A DNA stretch of 64,000 nucleotides from Lunularia cruciata (GCA_948567375.1 OX419756.1:35628552-35692551), one strand, 5' to 3'; shown: positions 21,401-33,709, numbered from the stretch's first letter. Notes: generated by a model not told the origin, from the letters alone. A program made the numbers and translations.

Positions 21401-21914
21401 CAAATTGGCAGCGGGCTTCTAGGTTGCTTCATAGAGGGGGTAACCTTTCCATTGTACTAGATAGTCCACCTGCGGATGGCGAGTACCACACATGTGTTTT
21501 TGGAGAATCCGCTCCACTTCATATTCCTCCGTGCTATCAATGAGTGTTGGACAAGGTTGAATGTCTTGTGTGGAATGACCTTGGCTTGATCGGAGAGCAT
21601 ATCTACATAGTAGGGAGACATGGAACACTAGATGGGTCTTCATGTGTGGTGGTAGCTCAAGGTGATAGGCCATAGCGCCGACATGATGAAGAATCAAGAA
21701 AGGCTCAATAAAATGAGGTTTGAGCTTACAAGGTCCAACTAATGTGAGGTTGGTTGTTGATTGCCACACTTGATCCCCAACATTGAACTCCATGCGCCTA
21801 TGGTGTGCATCAACATACTGCTTTTGTTGATTTTGCGCAATCTATAATTTGTGCTTGGCACTATCCACACTTTGTTGGATTCTAGAAACAAATGTGTTGA
21901 CTGCATCGACCTTG
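21401..21914 (-). pseudogene. Integrase C-terminus and chromodomain, element C
   Basis: An open stretch of 124 residues (21419-21793) reads the integrase C-terminal GPY/F-like region (FNVGDQVW, GPCKLKPHFIEPFLI) and then a chromodomain (EEYEVERILQKH, VDYLVQWKGYPLYEAT). The aromatic residues of the chromodomain cage region are partly present; a TGA follows where Trp is usual. The upstream text continues at 53102 on the far side of G. Chromodomains steer integration to marked heterochromatin in this clade. Confidence 0.88.
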
Positions 21915-22711
21915 GTAGCTATGACAACCCAACAAATATCACTTTAGTGGTAATTGGGTAAGTAAAGTTTGTTCCCGCATAGATACTGGTCAGAAATTTC
22001 CAAATAAAAAGTCAAATGTCACAATGAAGTTCTTCTTGGTTGCGTCTTTAATCTCTTAGGTAGAAACCACACCCAAAAGAGAGTAACAAGCACTAATTCA
22101 CAGTCTTCTCACATACTAACACTTCTTAATCACAACTCCATCAAATCTTTCCAAACAATCTTGATTGTGATGATTCACGCTCTCCCAAAAATGGCACTTC
22201 ACTGTGAAAATGACTTTGCCTTAGCAGTGTGTTCTACCTCTCCACTAAAGGCACAACTTCCTTGATCAAAATTGCTTCATATCAACTTTGCGTTGCACTC
22301 ACAAATGCAGAATACTACCAACACTATAATTCCTCTCAAATCTATCAAGGCATTGCTTCGATTGCACTTCACTCAGGATCAAACACACAGAATGAAGAAC
22401 CAAGCTGCAAAATCCAACATCCAACAAACACACTGACTTGCACTTTGAATTTCTCCACACTCACAATTACAAACACAAAGTTGATACTCGGAATCAAGCT
22501 CAAGTGACGAGCACTACTTCACAACACTTTTCTTTATCTATTCTCAGAAATAATGAGCACTGAACAACAATTTTATGCAAATGCCACTCTTAAATAGTGA
22601 AGCAAATGATAGTTCTAAAAAAATACCATTCTACAACAACTTTTGTAACCTACAGATCCAAAATGACAACGCACCTCTTCATATCTGCCTCTTCAAATCT
22701 CAAAACTATTA

Positions 22712-25138
22712 CTAATCCAATCCGATGTCTACTTCTTCCTTGGCTTTCAAACCTGAACCCAAAGTAACTTCACTCCCTACTACTCTATTCTTGGGTTTCA
22801 CAACTCCTAATTCCTCTACCAAATCTAACAGTTCTCTTTCCTGATCGGAAATTCCACTAGTGGGTAATCTTTCTAACTCCTTTTCTCTCAACCCACTCTT
22901 CTCTAATGTCTCCAATGGTAAATCCAAAGACATCTATAGTACTATGTTATCTACTTCGGGTTTTGCTCTGACATCATTCCAAAGTTTATCTATCTCTAAT
23001 TTTACTAAGTCTAATTTGATTGTGATATTGTCTTCTACCTCCAATATCTTTCTATATACACAAGTTCTTAGACTAATAAGTAAGGCATTCATCTCTTTGT
23101 CCTTCACATTTCTTCTCCTCGTCTCTTGCACCAACAACTTCAACTCATGCAGTCTTGTTTCTTCAATACGCACGCTGGCCTCTGTACTTAGCATCGCATT
23201 CATCTTGATCACAATCTCCTTCAATGGCTCCAATCTTATTTTCCTTTCCCGTTCTTGATTTGCAAGCCAATCTTCTCTGTACATTGCTATTTCTGCTTTG
23301 AACTTGGCTTTCACAGCTTCCTTCTCCTTCTCTTTCTGCACAATCTTTTCCTCCTGATTGCGAAGTAACTCTCTCAACCTTCTTCACTCTTTATATCTCA
23401 CTGTCAACTCTCGTTGCCATAGCTGCTTCTCCTCTACACTCTCCATCACCCTATCGAGCTCTTGCTCTTTTCTGCTACTCTTGCCATAGCATGGATAATT
23501 TCTAATCTCAAATTAGCAATCTATTGCTTCAAGATTTCATACTCAGCTATTTGTCTTTCCCTTGCTATGACATTATGCTCTATTAGTTCCTCCCTATTCT
23601 TCACTTTTCTTCTCAAGTTCTCAATCACTTGATTCTGTACTATTGCATCTACTCGTAGTACTTCCCTTTCCTCCTCACCGTGGATTATACTCTTTTTTAA
23701 TTCCAAGTTCTCTTCTTCTAGTCTCACTAACACCTACAACATAGTCTTCACCTCCGGACACTTTGACTGCATCTCCTTCTTCTTGTGATCTAACTTTACT
23801 AACAACAGGCACACCACCTCCGGCAAATACTCTACTCCTTCACTCTGAGTTACCTTGACTTGTGGAGTGATCTCCTTCTTCACCTCTTCCTCACTCGACA
23901 CTTGCCATCTAAGCCGTAGTCACTTTATAGGAATAGATGCTTTGCTCCCCAAACTTCCATCCTCCTCTCCTCTTACCTTACTCAGCCCCGCTCCACAATT
24001 TGCCTTCCGTCTGGAATGAACTCCTCTTTGAATAGTAACTCTCTTTTCCTATTGCTCTGGCACTTCGTCTTCCAATTTTGAGTTACTTTTCTCCTCCTGC
24101 TCTATCTTGGCTCCTCTTCCTCAGGTACTAATGTCATCTCCCCTCCATCGTTGCTATCACTACTCGTGTCTCCACTCTACAATGTGAACTCGGGTTTTTC
24201 CTCTCTTTCTGAGTCTTCAAACTTGCACTTGGCTTTGCCTTCCAATTCTTCCTCCGATGATGCAATTACCACCATTCCTTTCCTCGGGTTTACCGTTCTA
24301 GCCTTCCGAGGTCTTGCTTTCTTGACTTCTTCTTCTTCTCCTTGTCGACTTCTTTCCTTCGACTTTGGAATACTCACTTCCAACTGCACACTCTTCCCCG
24401 TCTGCATGTAGTACTCATCACTGCTCCTGATCTGAAGAATGTATTGCTGCTCCTCTGCGTTGACATCTCTTCTTAAGTCGGGATGGAAATGCAACACCAT
24501 CTTATTGCACTCTGCTACATTGAGCAAGTTCAGCCCCAGATAGAAATGGGCTACAAACGGCACAATGTAATGTGGAGGTAACTTATCCTACAAATTCCAC
24601 ACCATCTATCTCGTCCTCCCATGAAGATACTTTGCCTAGTTAATTGGCTCTCCTACAAACATCTTATAGAAAAACACCACTTGGTGCTTCATCACATAAG
24701 TTGTTCTCTTCGGCTTCAAGATCACAATTAGAGCATTCACGATCCCTCTCTTGACAGGTTCCTTATAGCTCTCTACTTTGTAACCATTCTTTGTGCGCTT
24801 CAAAGAGAAGGCATCTCTCACCTCTTGGGTTTCTTTGGCTATTTCCACTTCCCTAAGAATGTGGCACCATGCTCCACGCCTGCTTCTCTTCCGAGTACTA
24901 ACCTCCAATCCAACTCTATCTAGCAAGCCGGATTACCTCTCTTCCCTTCTTCCTCAAGGCCATCGAGACACTTACTCTTGATGATCTCAGTCATGAACCC
25001 TGGAAAGCTAACATTCCAGTTCCATGCCAAGAATGTGATCCAAAGGCTGCTCAAGACTTCAATTCTTGCGATCACATCTAACCTCCAAATTGCATGATTT
25101 CTCACTGCAAATTTGGAATTCTTCTTCCCTCTTCCCAT
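22712..25138 (-). pseudogene. LTR-encoded coiled-coil protein, 3' LTR copy
   Basis: A sense-strand coding region of about 800 codons inside the LTR, in a few frames. Order: N-terminal basic region (KNSKFAVRNHAIWRLDVIAR, ITFLAWN), KRTTYVMKHQVVFFYKMFVGE, a conserved segment (IVPFVAHFYLGLNLL, VLHFHPDLRRDVN, YILQIRSSDEYY), a Lys/Arg/Glu-rich tract (EEEEVKKARPRKAR), a long coiled coil (LARLEEENLELKKS-type, VKNREELIEHNVIARE, EKIVQKEKEKEAVKA) and an acidic C-terminus ending LKAKEEVDIGLD. The stops differ from those of the 5' LTR copy, so each copy is open where the other is broken. No enzymatic motif. Unknown function. Confidence 0.7.
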
Positions 25139-25225
25139 CTTTCTCTCTTCCGTTTTGGGCTAGGGACTATTCTTCCTATTGATTCTCAGATTAACTCTCT
25201 CAATTTCTTCTCTACACACTAGTGC

Positions 25226-27444
25226 GTTGTCGTACTTTCCTTTTCTCTCTCTGGGAACACACAGGGTGCCTAGCTGTGGAGACTATAGATTAGAGGCTAG
25301 AGGTAAACCATAATGACTCAACAAAACACACATGTGACCCTTATTGCCGGAACCCTCCTTTCTCATGACTAATATTCTTGCTATCGGGAAGGATAGTATT
25401 GGGCAACCTGACCTATCATCATAACACGCACTCTTGGTCTGCTGGTCATCACTTCCAACATAACCAGGAGAAATACACAACACTCCTAGAAGGAGATAAT
25501 CTGAGCGCAATGCTTGCACACCAATCCAAGCCAATTGGGCATACAAATAGGCATACAAGTACAGAGAGGATCCAATCACAAGAAAAAGGCAACAACTCTC
25601 TGTACTTTTTGTTGGGAAAGAGCTTCAGAGCCTTCATGCTCTGTCATCAAGCTCATTTTAATCTATAATCCAAGCCTCCTCCCATCTGTACTTCAAATCT
25701 CAACAAATTCCTACTTCATGTGGGGATTTTCTACGTCTTTTTGATGGGGAAAAATCTGCGCAGCTCATATGCAAGTAACTATTTCTACATAGCTTGAATT
25801 CAAGTGATCTAGAATTCAATGGAAAGCCTGTAAAATAAGCTTTCCAATGATATAAAATACACTTCAATCAGATCACTAAAACTCTCCTAAAAATCTCTAA
25901 AAGTTGGCCATGGTTTTTTTTTGGACTTCACCCTAATTTCAAAATCTTCTTTTTAGGGTTTGCTCCTGGTTCTTTGCAAATTTCTCCCAAATTTCTGATT
26001 CAGAAATACACTTGATCCTCACAAACACTCTAGCAACCTGAAACTCTCAGTCATAGTCACAGGACATAAGACTTGATATCCAATCAAAATGAAAGGAAAA
26101 TTTACTCTATCGAGCTTATGACAGTATTTTCAGCAGGATGTTTTGCATTAGATCTCACTCTGCATAGATCTAGAACTCACCCAAATTTTTTCACAATAGC
26201 TGGTTGTGTTTTTCTCTTCTCCTGCAAATTTTCTTAGCCTATTTAACTCCAGTCTTTAGATGTGGATCAATTCCTGAGCTGGGCTAACTTGTGAGCTCTA
26301 TAGACGCAGGTACACTTGATCCAAGATCCTGATTTCTTTATTTGAAGAATTCACATGAAACTTCCACACAAAGGAGCTAAACCTATCACCAACAACTCTG
26401 GAAATTTTTATGAGGAAATTCAAACTGAAACTTGGGGAGTGACCAAACTCCAAACCTGATCATTAGCTCTTCTCAACACCTTACATCCCATAAGCTTCAA
26501 CTTCAATCAATTGGATCTGATTTGAGATTGACCCAAAACTGCAATTTATTGCACTAAGTACTGTAAAAAAATTTTCTACTCTCCAATTCCACTGACAGAT
26601 AGTGAAAAGGTTTCAAGAAACTCCCTCAATTGACTAGTTTGTGCTCCTGGGTATGAATCCAACCCCCCTTCACTCAATTGATCATATCCCTCTCATACTT
26701 AGCTTAAATCAAGTTATTTTTGTCATAAAATTGTAGCTTGTTGTCTCCTCTTTCTAACCATGTCCTTCATTCCTTGAATGACCTCATTGAACTCCCCAGA
26801 TGGTCAAAAAACTCATGACTTCCCTCTTGAGACCCAAGTTCTTGCACATTTGTCCTTTACTCTTTTTACTTTTTGACAAATGGACCCCACAACTCCACCT
26901 TGAAGCTTATGAGCGAAATTTTAGGCATTCCCCAACTATAGAAGGAGATAAATTGTCAAGTCCCAGACATTCTCATAAGTAAGCACCGGAAGGACGATAA
27001 GATATGGGTTTCTCATCACCAACTCCACAAACACCATCCCGAAACGTGCTACCAACCAATCCCGTAAGTCGTCACAATGTAAAATCTGAAGCCTGATGAG
27101 AAAAGGATTCGAGAGTGGCAGATTGGGAGCATGGGACATCTCATGGTCGAATGCTTCCTCTGATGCTCTAACACTCGCTCTCTGCTACAACTCTCTCCCA
27201 ACTTCCTTCTCTCCTCGAGACTCTCCAAACTAAAACACCCCAGTCTCTCTACTCGCCCTCATCTTTATTCATCACAGCCCTCAAACATGATAAGATTGTA
27301 ACCCACGTGGCCAATCACATACATGTACATAGATAGCTCACATGGCAACATCTCATCCGTCGGATCTAGCATGCAACCTACGCCACTAACGTGGAGATAA
27401 ACTATGATAAGTCACTTTTTACGGGCTACGCAAATCACAACAAG
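25226..27444 (-). mobile_element. F2: second LTR-like insertion (2.2 kb)
   Basis: Reverse-oriented copy of 6669-8842 inside the G 3' LTR. The G 5' LTR has the uninterrupted site at about 52607-52622 (AGTGCATCTTCAACTC). Flanks AGTGC (25221-25225) and ATATC (27445-27449) fit a 5-bp duplication by position, although only two bases still agree. Confidence 0.85.
26936..27139 (-). CDS. Small ORF in F2 with the shared leader-domain core
   Basis: A 67-residue counterpart of 6950-7177: FGMVFVELVMRNPYLIVLPV then LTYENVWDLTIYLLL. The core aligns with the C leader ORF (FGAKFMDRVMNSPNPMILPV) without gaps. Confidence 0.5.
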   Translation of the reverse strand: MSHAPNLPLSNPFLIRLQILHCDDLRDWLVARFGMVFVELVMRNPYLIVLPVLTYENVWDLTIYLLL

Positions 27445-27903
27445 ATATCGTCTTTGACTCTACTTCCCTTCTCATGATCTCTTGAAGGATGACTTCTTAA
27501 CAGCAAGGGAAAATTACTTGTCATTGCTTAGTCTTTAGCCCAATTTTTATAGAGCCGTGCCTTTTTTGTCTTTCTTCATTTTGAGTTTCTACCAAGAAAC
27601 CACACCTCCTGCATGCTCCTGTCACTATCAAGTGTCCTTCACGCATATGACCGCCATTTTTTGAACGGTCCTTTCTTGAATGTCTCGCCCCAAAGGAAAG
27701 TTGTTACACTGTCCTTGCCTCGGGTTGGGCACACCCGATACAAAGACTCCTTACTTCGGATTGTATGCTGACAAGGCAATTCCGAGTACCTCGCTTTATG
27801 ACCCAAAGCCACCTTACCACGGGTTTCATCCCGAGGACACTTTTCTTTGCCTTCTTTAGCCATACAGGCACAATTCAACTTCTTTATACACTTCTCCTTC
27901 CAA

Positions 27904-29215
27904 GACTTCCGAGTCTATGGTCCAATATCTCCAAACTCTCCACCCATTTACTCGAGTGGCAAAAGGATTGCCTTTTAGGCCTGCAAGTTGAATGGACCCA
28001 TTTTCATAAAGATGAAGAACTTGATAAGAGTTCATCTCAAATGCAACTTGCCTGGAAAAAATATTTGCAATTGTTGTATAACAAAACCAAATCTCCTTTG
28101 CAAACAATCATAGGCTTGATATGCTTATCATGCCTGACTTTCCTCTGCTTGTGTACTTCTTTCGTGGTTTGTATTGCATTGTCTCTTTTCTCTTCTAACC
28201 ACATTAGTTGATGAATCCAAAGATCTTGGCTTTCTTCCTCCAACAATCAATCTTTGCAAAGAATCTGATATGTCGGTACGTCAAATTCAATTGGTAGTAT
28301 GGGATGCAAGTTGTATATTAAGAAGTATGGAGTTTTTTTGGTTGTGAGCTTTTCTTTTGTTTGATATGCCCACAACACGGCTGGTAATTTTGTATCCCAA
28401 TCATAGGCATAATTGACAATCACCTTATTCAAAATTTTGCAAAGTAACCCATTTGCCTGTCCGTTAAGCCATTTGCTTTTGGGTTATAAGGATCCATCTT
28501 CCAATGTTTAATCTGAAAGTACTTTGTTAACGCCTCCATCATAGAGTTCAAAAAATGTATCCCTCTGTCATTGACTAATTCCAAAGGACACCCATATTGG
28601 GAGATGATGTTTCAAAAGAACAATTCCGCCATTGTTTCTGCATCATCTCTGCGAGTTGATTCAGCTTTGACCATCTTGGTAGCATAGTCAGTGCAAACCA
28701 AAATGTATCTCTTCCTTGTGACTCATGTCATTGGTTGAATGGGACCCACAAAATCAATTCCCCATTTCTCAAATGGAGCCAATGGCAAAATTGATCTCAA
28801 AGGCCATTGAGAAGTAGCCATCGGCTTCCTTGTTCTCTGACAAGCATCACAACTTTGGATATGAGCATGCATGTGTTTGTACATCATAGGCCACCAATAC
28901 CCCAAGGAAAGAATCTTCTTTACAGTATTCTTCAAACCATAATGTTCTCCCGATGCTTCGGAGTATAAAGACTCGATTACGCCTCCGACTTCATATGACT
29001 CCAAGCATCACCAAAGTACTTTGTCTTCGCCCATCTTGAATCAAATGTTGTGTTTTAGCTCATACGGCTCCATTTTCTTTAGAAAAACTGCCCTATGCTC
29101 CGGGTCCAGCCCTTCAAGACAATGGAGAGTATGCAAATAATGATATTTGGCTGCATACCTTGTACTTAGTATTGCTATTAATTGATATAACTCTTCATTA
29201 GGGAATTGATCATCA
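27904..29215 (-). pseudogene. Integrase, element G
   Basis: The HHCC domain reads EHYGLKNTVKKIL...GYWWPMMYKHM...CDACQRTRK (28780-28990). The core begins EKWGIDFVGPIQPMT at about 28730. Decayed core text spans 28440-28720, then AYQTKEKLTTKKTPYFLIY (28330-28390), LMWLEEKRDNAIQT, and the C-terminal domain (KGDLVLLYNN, ENGSIQLAGL, RVNGWRVWRYW) to about 27910. Frameshifts near 28720, 28440 and 28035. The reading then merges with the LTR, consistent with a deletion at the pol/LTR boundary. Confidence 0.85.
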
Positions 29216-29219
29216 ATTG

Positions 29220-30554
29220 CTATTCATGGTCTTGATTTTTTAACCTGGACAAGAAGTCCGCATTCAAATGCAAAGCTCCCTTCCTTACTTGTACAGTATA
29301 TGTGAATTCTTGTAACAACAAGATCCATCTTGCAATTTGCCCGGACAAATCTGCCTTCTTGACCAAATATTGCAATGCATAATAGTAAACAAAGAAGACA
29401 AACTTGTATCCCAATAGGCAGTGGCAAAATTTCTTGCAGGCATACACCATTCCGAGTGCTTCTCTTTTAGTCATTGAATAGTTCTTTTTGGAAATTGAAA
29501 GTTGTCGGCTGGCATAATACACCGGGTAGTCTTTTGTCTTCTTGTCCTTTTGACTTAAGACAACTCCAATTGCCATGGAAGAAGTATCCACATATACATG
29601 AAAAAGGACGTCCCAATTTGGAGCCCTCATGATTGGTGCTTCAACCAGTTTCTTCTTCAACACCTAGAAAGCTTCTTCTTGATCTGCTTCCCACAAATAG
29701 TCTTCGGATTTCTTCAGAAGGTTTGTAAGGGGTGCAGCAAGCACCACATAGTTTGAAACAAAGCGTTTGTAGTATCCGACATGTCCCAAGAAGGCTCTCA
29801 ATTCCTGGATGTTCTTTGGGGATTCCAAAGCTAAGATTACTTTCACCTTCTCGACATCAACTTCAATACCTTGGCTTGACGCCCAATGCCCCAGAAGAAT
29901 TCCTTCCTTCATGGCAAAGAAACATTTCTCTGAGTGTAATGACAAACCAGCAAAACAACACCTTTCAAAAGTTTGGCAAAGGTAATCCAAATATACATCT
30001 CTTTGCCCAAACACATAAAAATCATCAATGAAAACTTCCACAAATTTGCACAGGAAATCCTTGAAGATTGAATTCATCATCCGCTGGAAAGTAGCGGGAG
30101 CATTACACAACCCAAAGGGCATTTGATTGTAAGCAAAAGTGCCCCAATTGGGCGTGAATGTGGTTTTATCCTTATCTCTTTCTTGGATGGATACTTGATT
30201 GTATCCTGAAAATCCATTGAGAAAACTATAGCAAGGGCGACCAGCTAATTGGTCCAAAATTGTAACGGTAAAAGGCAAGGGATAATGATCCTTCCTTGTG
30301 ACTGCATTCAACTTGCGGAAGTCTTGGCACACTCGGATCTTCCCTTTTTTCTTCTTTGGGACAATGACAATGGGGGAGACCCACTCACGGCTTAAGACAG
30401 GGAAGATGATTTTGGCCCCTAAGTACTTGTCGATTTCATCTTTCACCAAAAGGGAGTACTTCGGGTTCAGATGGTATTGTCCCTGCCAAACCAGAACTAC
30501 ACCTTCAACCAGATCAATCCGGTGTTCTCTAAATTCTAGTGGAATACCCGGCAT
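29220..30554 (-). pseudogene. Reverse transcriptase and RNase H, element G
   Basis: An open RT of 296 residues (29664-30554) contains WVSPIVIVPKKKKGKIRVCQ, the MPFGLCNAPATFQRMM box and catalytic VFIDDFYVFG (about 30015-30045), then the connection LRAFLGHVGYYKRF. A single TAG at the Phe-Val junction separates it from the RNase H reading (29220-29663: YVDTSSMAIGVVLSQ, ASRQLSISKKNYS, REALGMVYACKKF, LHLNADFLSRL). The His near the third catalytic position reads YYYAL where the family has TDHAAL. The best preserved pol part of G. Confidence 0.88.
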
Positions 30555-30581
30555 TTGATTGATAGACCAGGAAAATACATC

Positions 30582-31128
30582 CTAGAATTCTATAAATAGT
30601 GCAATGTATCCTGCCAACTCCTCCAAAGTGACTATCTTCAAGATTTTCAAAATTTTCCCTTCAGTCAAGACAACATCTTGACAATCATTGGGGTTGATGA
30701 CTCCTTCAACATGGCTTACTTGGCTTAACCCGAGGCAAGCTACCATCAAACCCCCTTCCTCCAAGTCAGGTTCACTCGAGGCGAGGTCATATGGATCTTT
30801 GTCTTTGACATCCACCTCGTAACATTCCAAGTAATTGACTTGGACTTCATCTTTGGATTTGTCTGAGGACAAAGACAATGAGTCTTTGGATTCGTCCTTG
30901 TCTTCTAACGAACTAGTTTCCCCGAGATGAGGAACCTTTGTCCAACTCACAATCACCAGCTTCTAGTCTTTGGACAAAATGTCCATGAACCGTAGCTTCT
31001 GTTGGTGCCAATCCACCACAACTTGGGCACTGTACAACCAGGGTCTTTTGATTAACAAAGGGTAACATGGTTTGGTCATAGGTTGTAACACAATGTAGTT
31101 CAACTTGAAGGCACTACTCCAATGATCA
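30582..31128 (-). pseudogene. Protease C-terminus and RT linker, element G
   Basis: From 31128 downward the minus strand reads LQPMTKPCYPLLIKRPWLYS, which resembles the second conserved protease segment (LLLGRPWL type). An acidic Ser/Asp-rich linker follows (30582-30956: DKDESKDSLSLSSDKSKDE). The protease N-terminal half lies beyond B at 46476-46700. Confidence 0.75.
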
Positions 31129-31819
31129 TAACACCAATTTATGCATGTGTGTGGTATTGTGATATTTAGCTCGGTATTACAAGTACTTGAGAGATATTAT
31201 TTATATAGAGATAAATGATGGTTCTACATTAGTCATGATTAGCTAAAGTTAGTCATAGCTAAGATAGAGGGGACCTTACTTTAGAGGAAGTGGAAAAGAT
31301 GAGCACCCCTATTTTGCATTCTAGTGTGTTGACTTGGTATTATTCCTATGTGTTTGGCTTTGACGAAAGAGTTAAGAACTCTTGGGCCTGCAAGCCTTTT
31401 TGTTTTGGATTCTTTTATAATCCAAGGATAGCCCATGTGAAGGAATCCTTGACTTAGTGGTTGGGTCAAAGATAAGATCACATGCTTACGAGAATATGCC
31501 CATGTGAATGGATATTCCTTTCTACTTTTTGACTTTACTTGACTTTTAGCCTGGTAACTTGAGTTACTCTAGTAATTGGTAACTTTGGTACATAACTATT
31601 TCACAAGTATATAAACAGGGGGTGAGGAGGTACTCATCATCCTTTCATTTGCAACTATCTCTCTCTTATTCAGTTCTCTAGTGAGCAATGTCTTGAGTCT
31701 TGGAGTGTTAGCCTTGGAGGAGTATAATGGAGTTGGTGTTCCTTGCCTTCTTAGTCCATGGTGTGCTACCATAATAGCCATCAGAGGTTCATCTTGAGTG
31801 AGAGACATGCCGGCTCACA
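31129..31819 (+). repeat. B 5' LTR (691 bp)
   Basis: Starts (TG)TAACACCAATTTATGC, with a small change at the very first bases, and ends GCCGGCTCACA. A TATATAAA box lies at 31608-31615. Same length as the 3' LTR. Confidence 0.92.
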
Positions 31820-32025
31820 TTTATGGTTCTGTTGCCAGGACCTCTCTAGAAGGCAAGATAATGTTCCGTGTTCAATTCTACATTAGGCAGAAGGAGGCTA
31901 TGAGAGCTCACTTGGAGAGAACATTAGGAGAGGAGAGGGCTGAACTTATGTAAGAGAACCAATATCCATTTTTATACCTTGTAGTTCATTATGATGTCTT
32001 TGAAGTGATTTTGCATATCTTGTAC
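31807..32025 (+). pseudogene. Leader ORF of B spanning the primer site
   Basis: The ATG at 31807 lies inside the LTR end. The frame crosses the primer site (IYGSVARTSLEGK) and continues FRVQFYIRQKEAMRAHLERT. A TAA sits where B' copies have Leu, followed by a PFLYLVVHYDVFEV core to the B' insertion at 32026. Copies in B' (32808-33041 and 39226-39459) are open for 77 residues. Confidence 0.6.
31824..31840 (+). promoter_or_regulatory. Primer binding site of B, Glu-tRNA type
   Basis: TGGTTCTGTTGCCAGGA; the B' copies read TGGTTCCGTGGCCGGGA. Plant Glu tRNAs end in CCCGGCAACGGAA plus CCA, whose complement is TGGTTCCGTTGCCGGG. Each copy therefore differs by only one to three bases. Confidence 0.72.
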
Positions 32026-32517
32026 TGTGAGCCGGCCTGTCTCTCACTCAGGATGAACCTCTGATGGCTATTATGGTAGCGCACCATGGACTAAGAAGGC
32101 AAGGAACCCAAACTCCATCATACTCCTCCAAGGCTAACACTCCAAGACTCAAGACATTGCTCACTAGAGAACTCAATGAGAGGGAGATAGTTGCAAATGA
32201 AAGGATGCTGAGTACCTCCTCACCCCTTGTTTATATACTTGTGAAATAGTTACGTACCAAAGTTACTAATTACCGTAGTAACTCAAGTTACTAGACTAAA
32301 AGTCAAGTAAAGTCAAAAAGTAGAAAGGAATATCCATTCACATGGGCATATTCCCCTAAGCATGTGGTCTTATCTTGACCCAACCACTAAGTCAAGGATT
32401 CCTTCACATGCGCTATCCTTGGACTAAAGAAGAATCCAAAACAAAAAGGCTTGCGGGCCCAAGACTTCTCAACTCTTTCCTCAAAGCCAAACACCTAGGA
32501 ATAATACCAAGTTAACA
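32026..32517 (-). repeat. B' LTR(a), truncated
   Basis: Starts TGTGAGCCGGCC in plus orientation and matches the LTR for about 492 bp to near 'ataccaagttaaca'. It then jumps to leader sequence 'ttcttgaagattttgtgg'. About 200 bp of LTR and all gag/pol are deleted at this joint. Confidence 0.88.
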
Positions 32518-33019
32518 TTCTTGAAGATTTTGTGGACAATTCACTGAAAATTGAAGAAATGGCAGACTCTGTACAATTTTCCAAAGAGCATGCAGTTGCG
32601 GGAGCACTTTACCCTATCAACTTTCAAAAATTCTAGCCCAGTGCGCATAGAAGCTCTCACAATAATTTCAAGTGTGCTAACTGAAAGATAACCCAAGCTA
32701 TCATGTGTAAAAATCTCAAGTCCAGATCTCAAACTTGAGATTTTGCCCCAAAATCACCTTAATCCCCAAAATCTGCAATCCACCTCACACAATATCTCCA
32801 ATTCCTCTCATGTGTACAAGATGTACAAAATCACCTCAAAGACATCATAATGAACTACAGGGTATAAAAATGGATCTTGGTTCTCTAACATAAGTTCAGC
32901 CCTCTCCTTTCCTAATGTTCTCTCCAAGTGAGCTCTCATAGCCTCCTTCTGCCTAATGTAGAATTGGACGCGGAACATTATCTTGCCTTCTAGAGAGGTC
33001 CCGGCCACGGAACCAAAAA
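32518..33019 (-). other. Leader remnant of the deleted second B' unit
   Basis: Matches 38937-39437 with few differences. It carries a primer site at 32999-33015 and the 77-residue leader ORF (32808-33041). No gag follows. Confidence 0.88.
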
Positions 33020-33041
33020 TGTGAGCCGGTCTGTCTCTCAC
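32808..33041 (-). CDS. Leader ORF, copy in LTR(b)/leader remnant
   Basis: 77 residues, starting inside the LTR end and crossing the primer site. Segments are FGSVAGTSLEGKIMFRVQFY, AMRAHLERTLGKERAELMLE and the C-terminal DPFLYPVVHYDVFEVILYIL. It differs from the 39226-39459 copy at one residue. The C-terminal core is shared with leader ORFs of C, D and F. Unknown function. Confidence 0.6.
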   Translation of the reverse strand: MRDRPAHIFGSVAGTSLEGKIMFRVQFYIRQKEAMRAHLERTLGKERAELMLENQDPFLYPVVHYDVFEVILYILYT

Positions 33042-33709
33042 TCAGGATGAACCTCTGATGGCTATTATGGTAGCGCACCATGGACTAAGAAGGCAAGGAA
33101 CCCAAACTCCATCATACTCCTCCAAGGCTAACACTCCAAGACTCAAGACATTGCTCACTAGAGAACTCAATGAGAGGGAGATAGTTGCAAATGAAAGGAT
33201 GTTGAGTACCTCCTCACCCCTTGTTTATATACTTGTGAAATAGTTACGTACCAAAGTTACTAATTACCGTAGTAACTCAAGTTACTAGACTAAAAGTCAA
33301 GTAAAGTCAAAAAGTAGAAAGGAATATCCATTCACATGGGCATATTCCCCTAAGCATGTAGTCTTATCTTGACCCAACCACTAAGTCAAGGATTCCTTCA
33401 CATGCGCTATCCTTGGACTAAAGAAGAATCCAAAACAAAAAGGCTTGCGGGCCCAAGACTTCTCAACTCTTTCCTCAAAGCCAAACACTTAGGAATAATA
33501 CCAAGTCAACACACTTAAATCCAAAATAGTGGTGCTCATCTTTTCTACTTCCTCTAAAGTAAGGTCCACTCTATCTTAGCTATGACTAACTTTAGCTAAC
33601 CATGACTAATATAGAACCATCCTTTATCTCTATAAATAATATCTCTTAAGTACTTGTAATACCAAGCTAAATATCACAATACCACACACATGCACAAATG
33701 GGTGTTACA
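33020..33709 (-). repeat. B' LTR(b), middle LTR (690 bp)
   Basis: Complete, TGTGAGCC to TGTTACA. I see about five or six differences from LTR(c), so the tandem is young compared with its hosts. The minus-strand TATATAAA-type box is preserved (TTTATATA at about 33223-33230). Confidence 0.92.

Larger units (their letters stand above)
21920..27903 (-). repeat. G 3' LTR containing the F2 insertion
   Basis: Aligns with 49350-53096 except for F2. In element orientation the end is GGTTGTCATA (family GGTTGTCACA). Alignment with the 5' LTR stops at about 27903, some 40 bp short of the 5' LTR start TGTGGTACCC. The first LTR bases and the polypurine tract therefore appear deleted, and the pol reading runs straight into LTR sequence. 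Confidence 0.85.
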
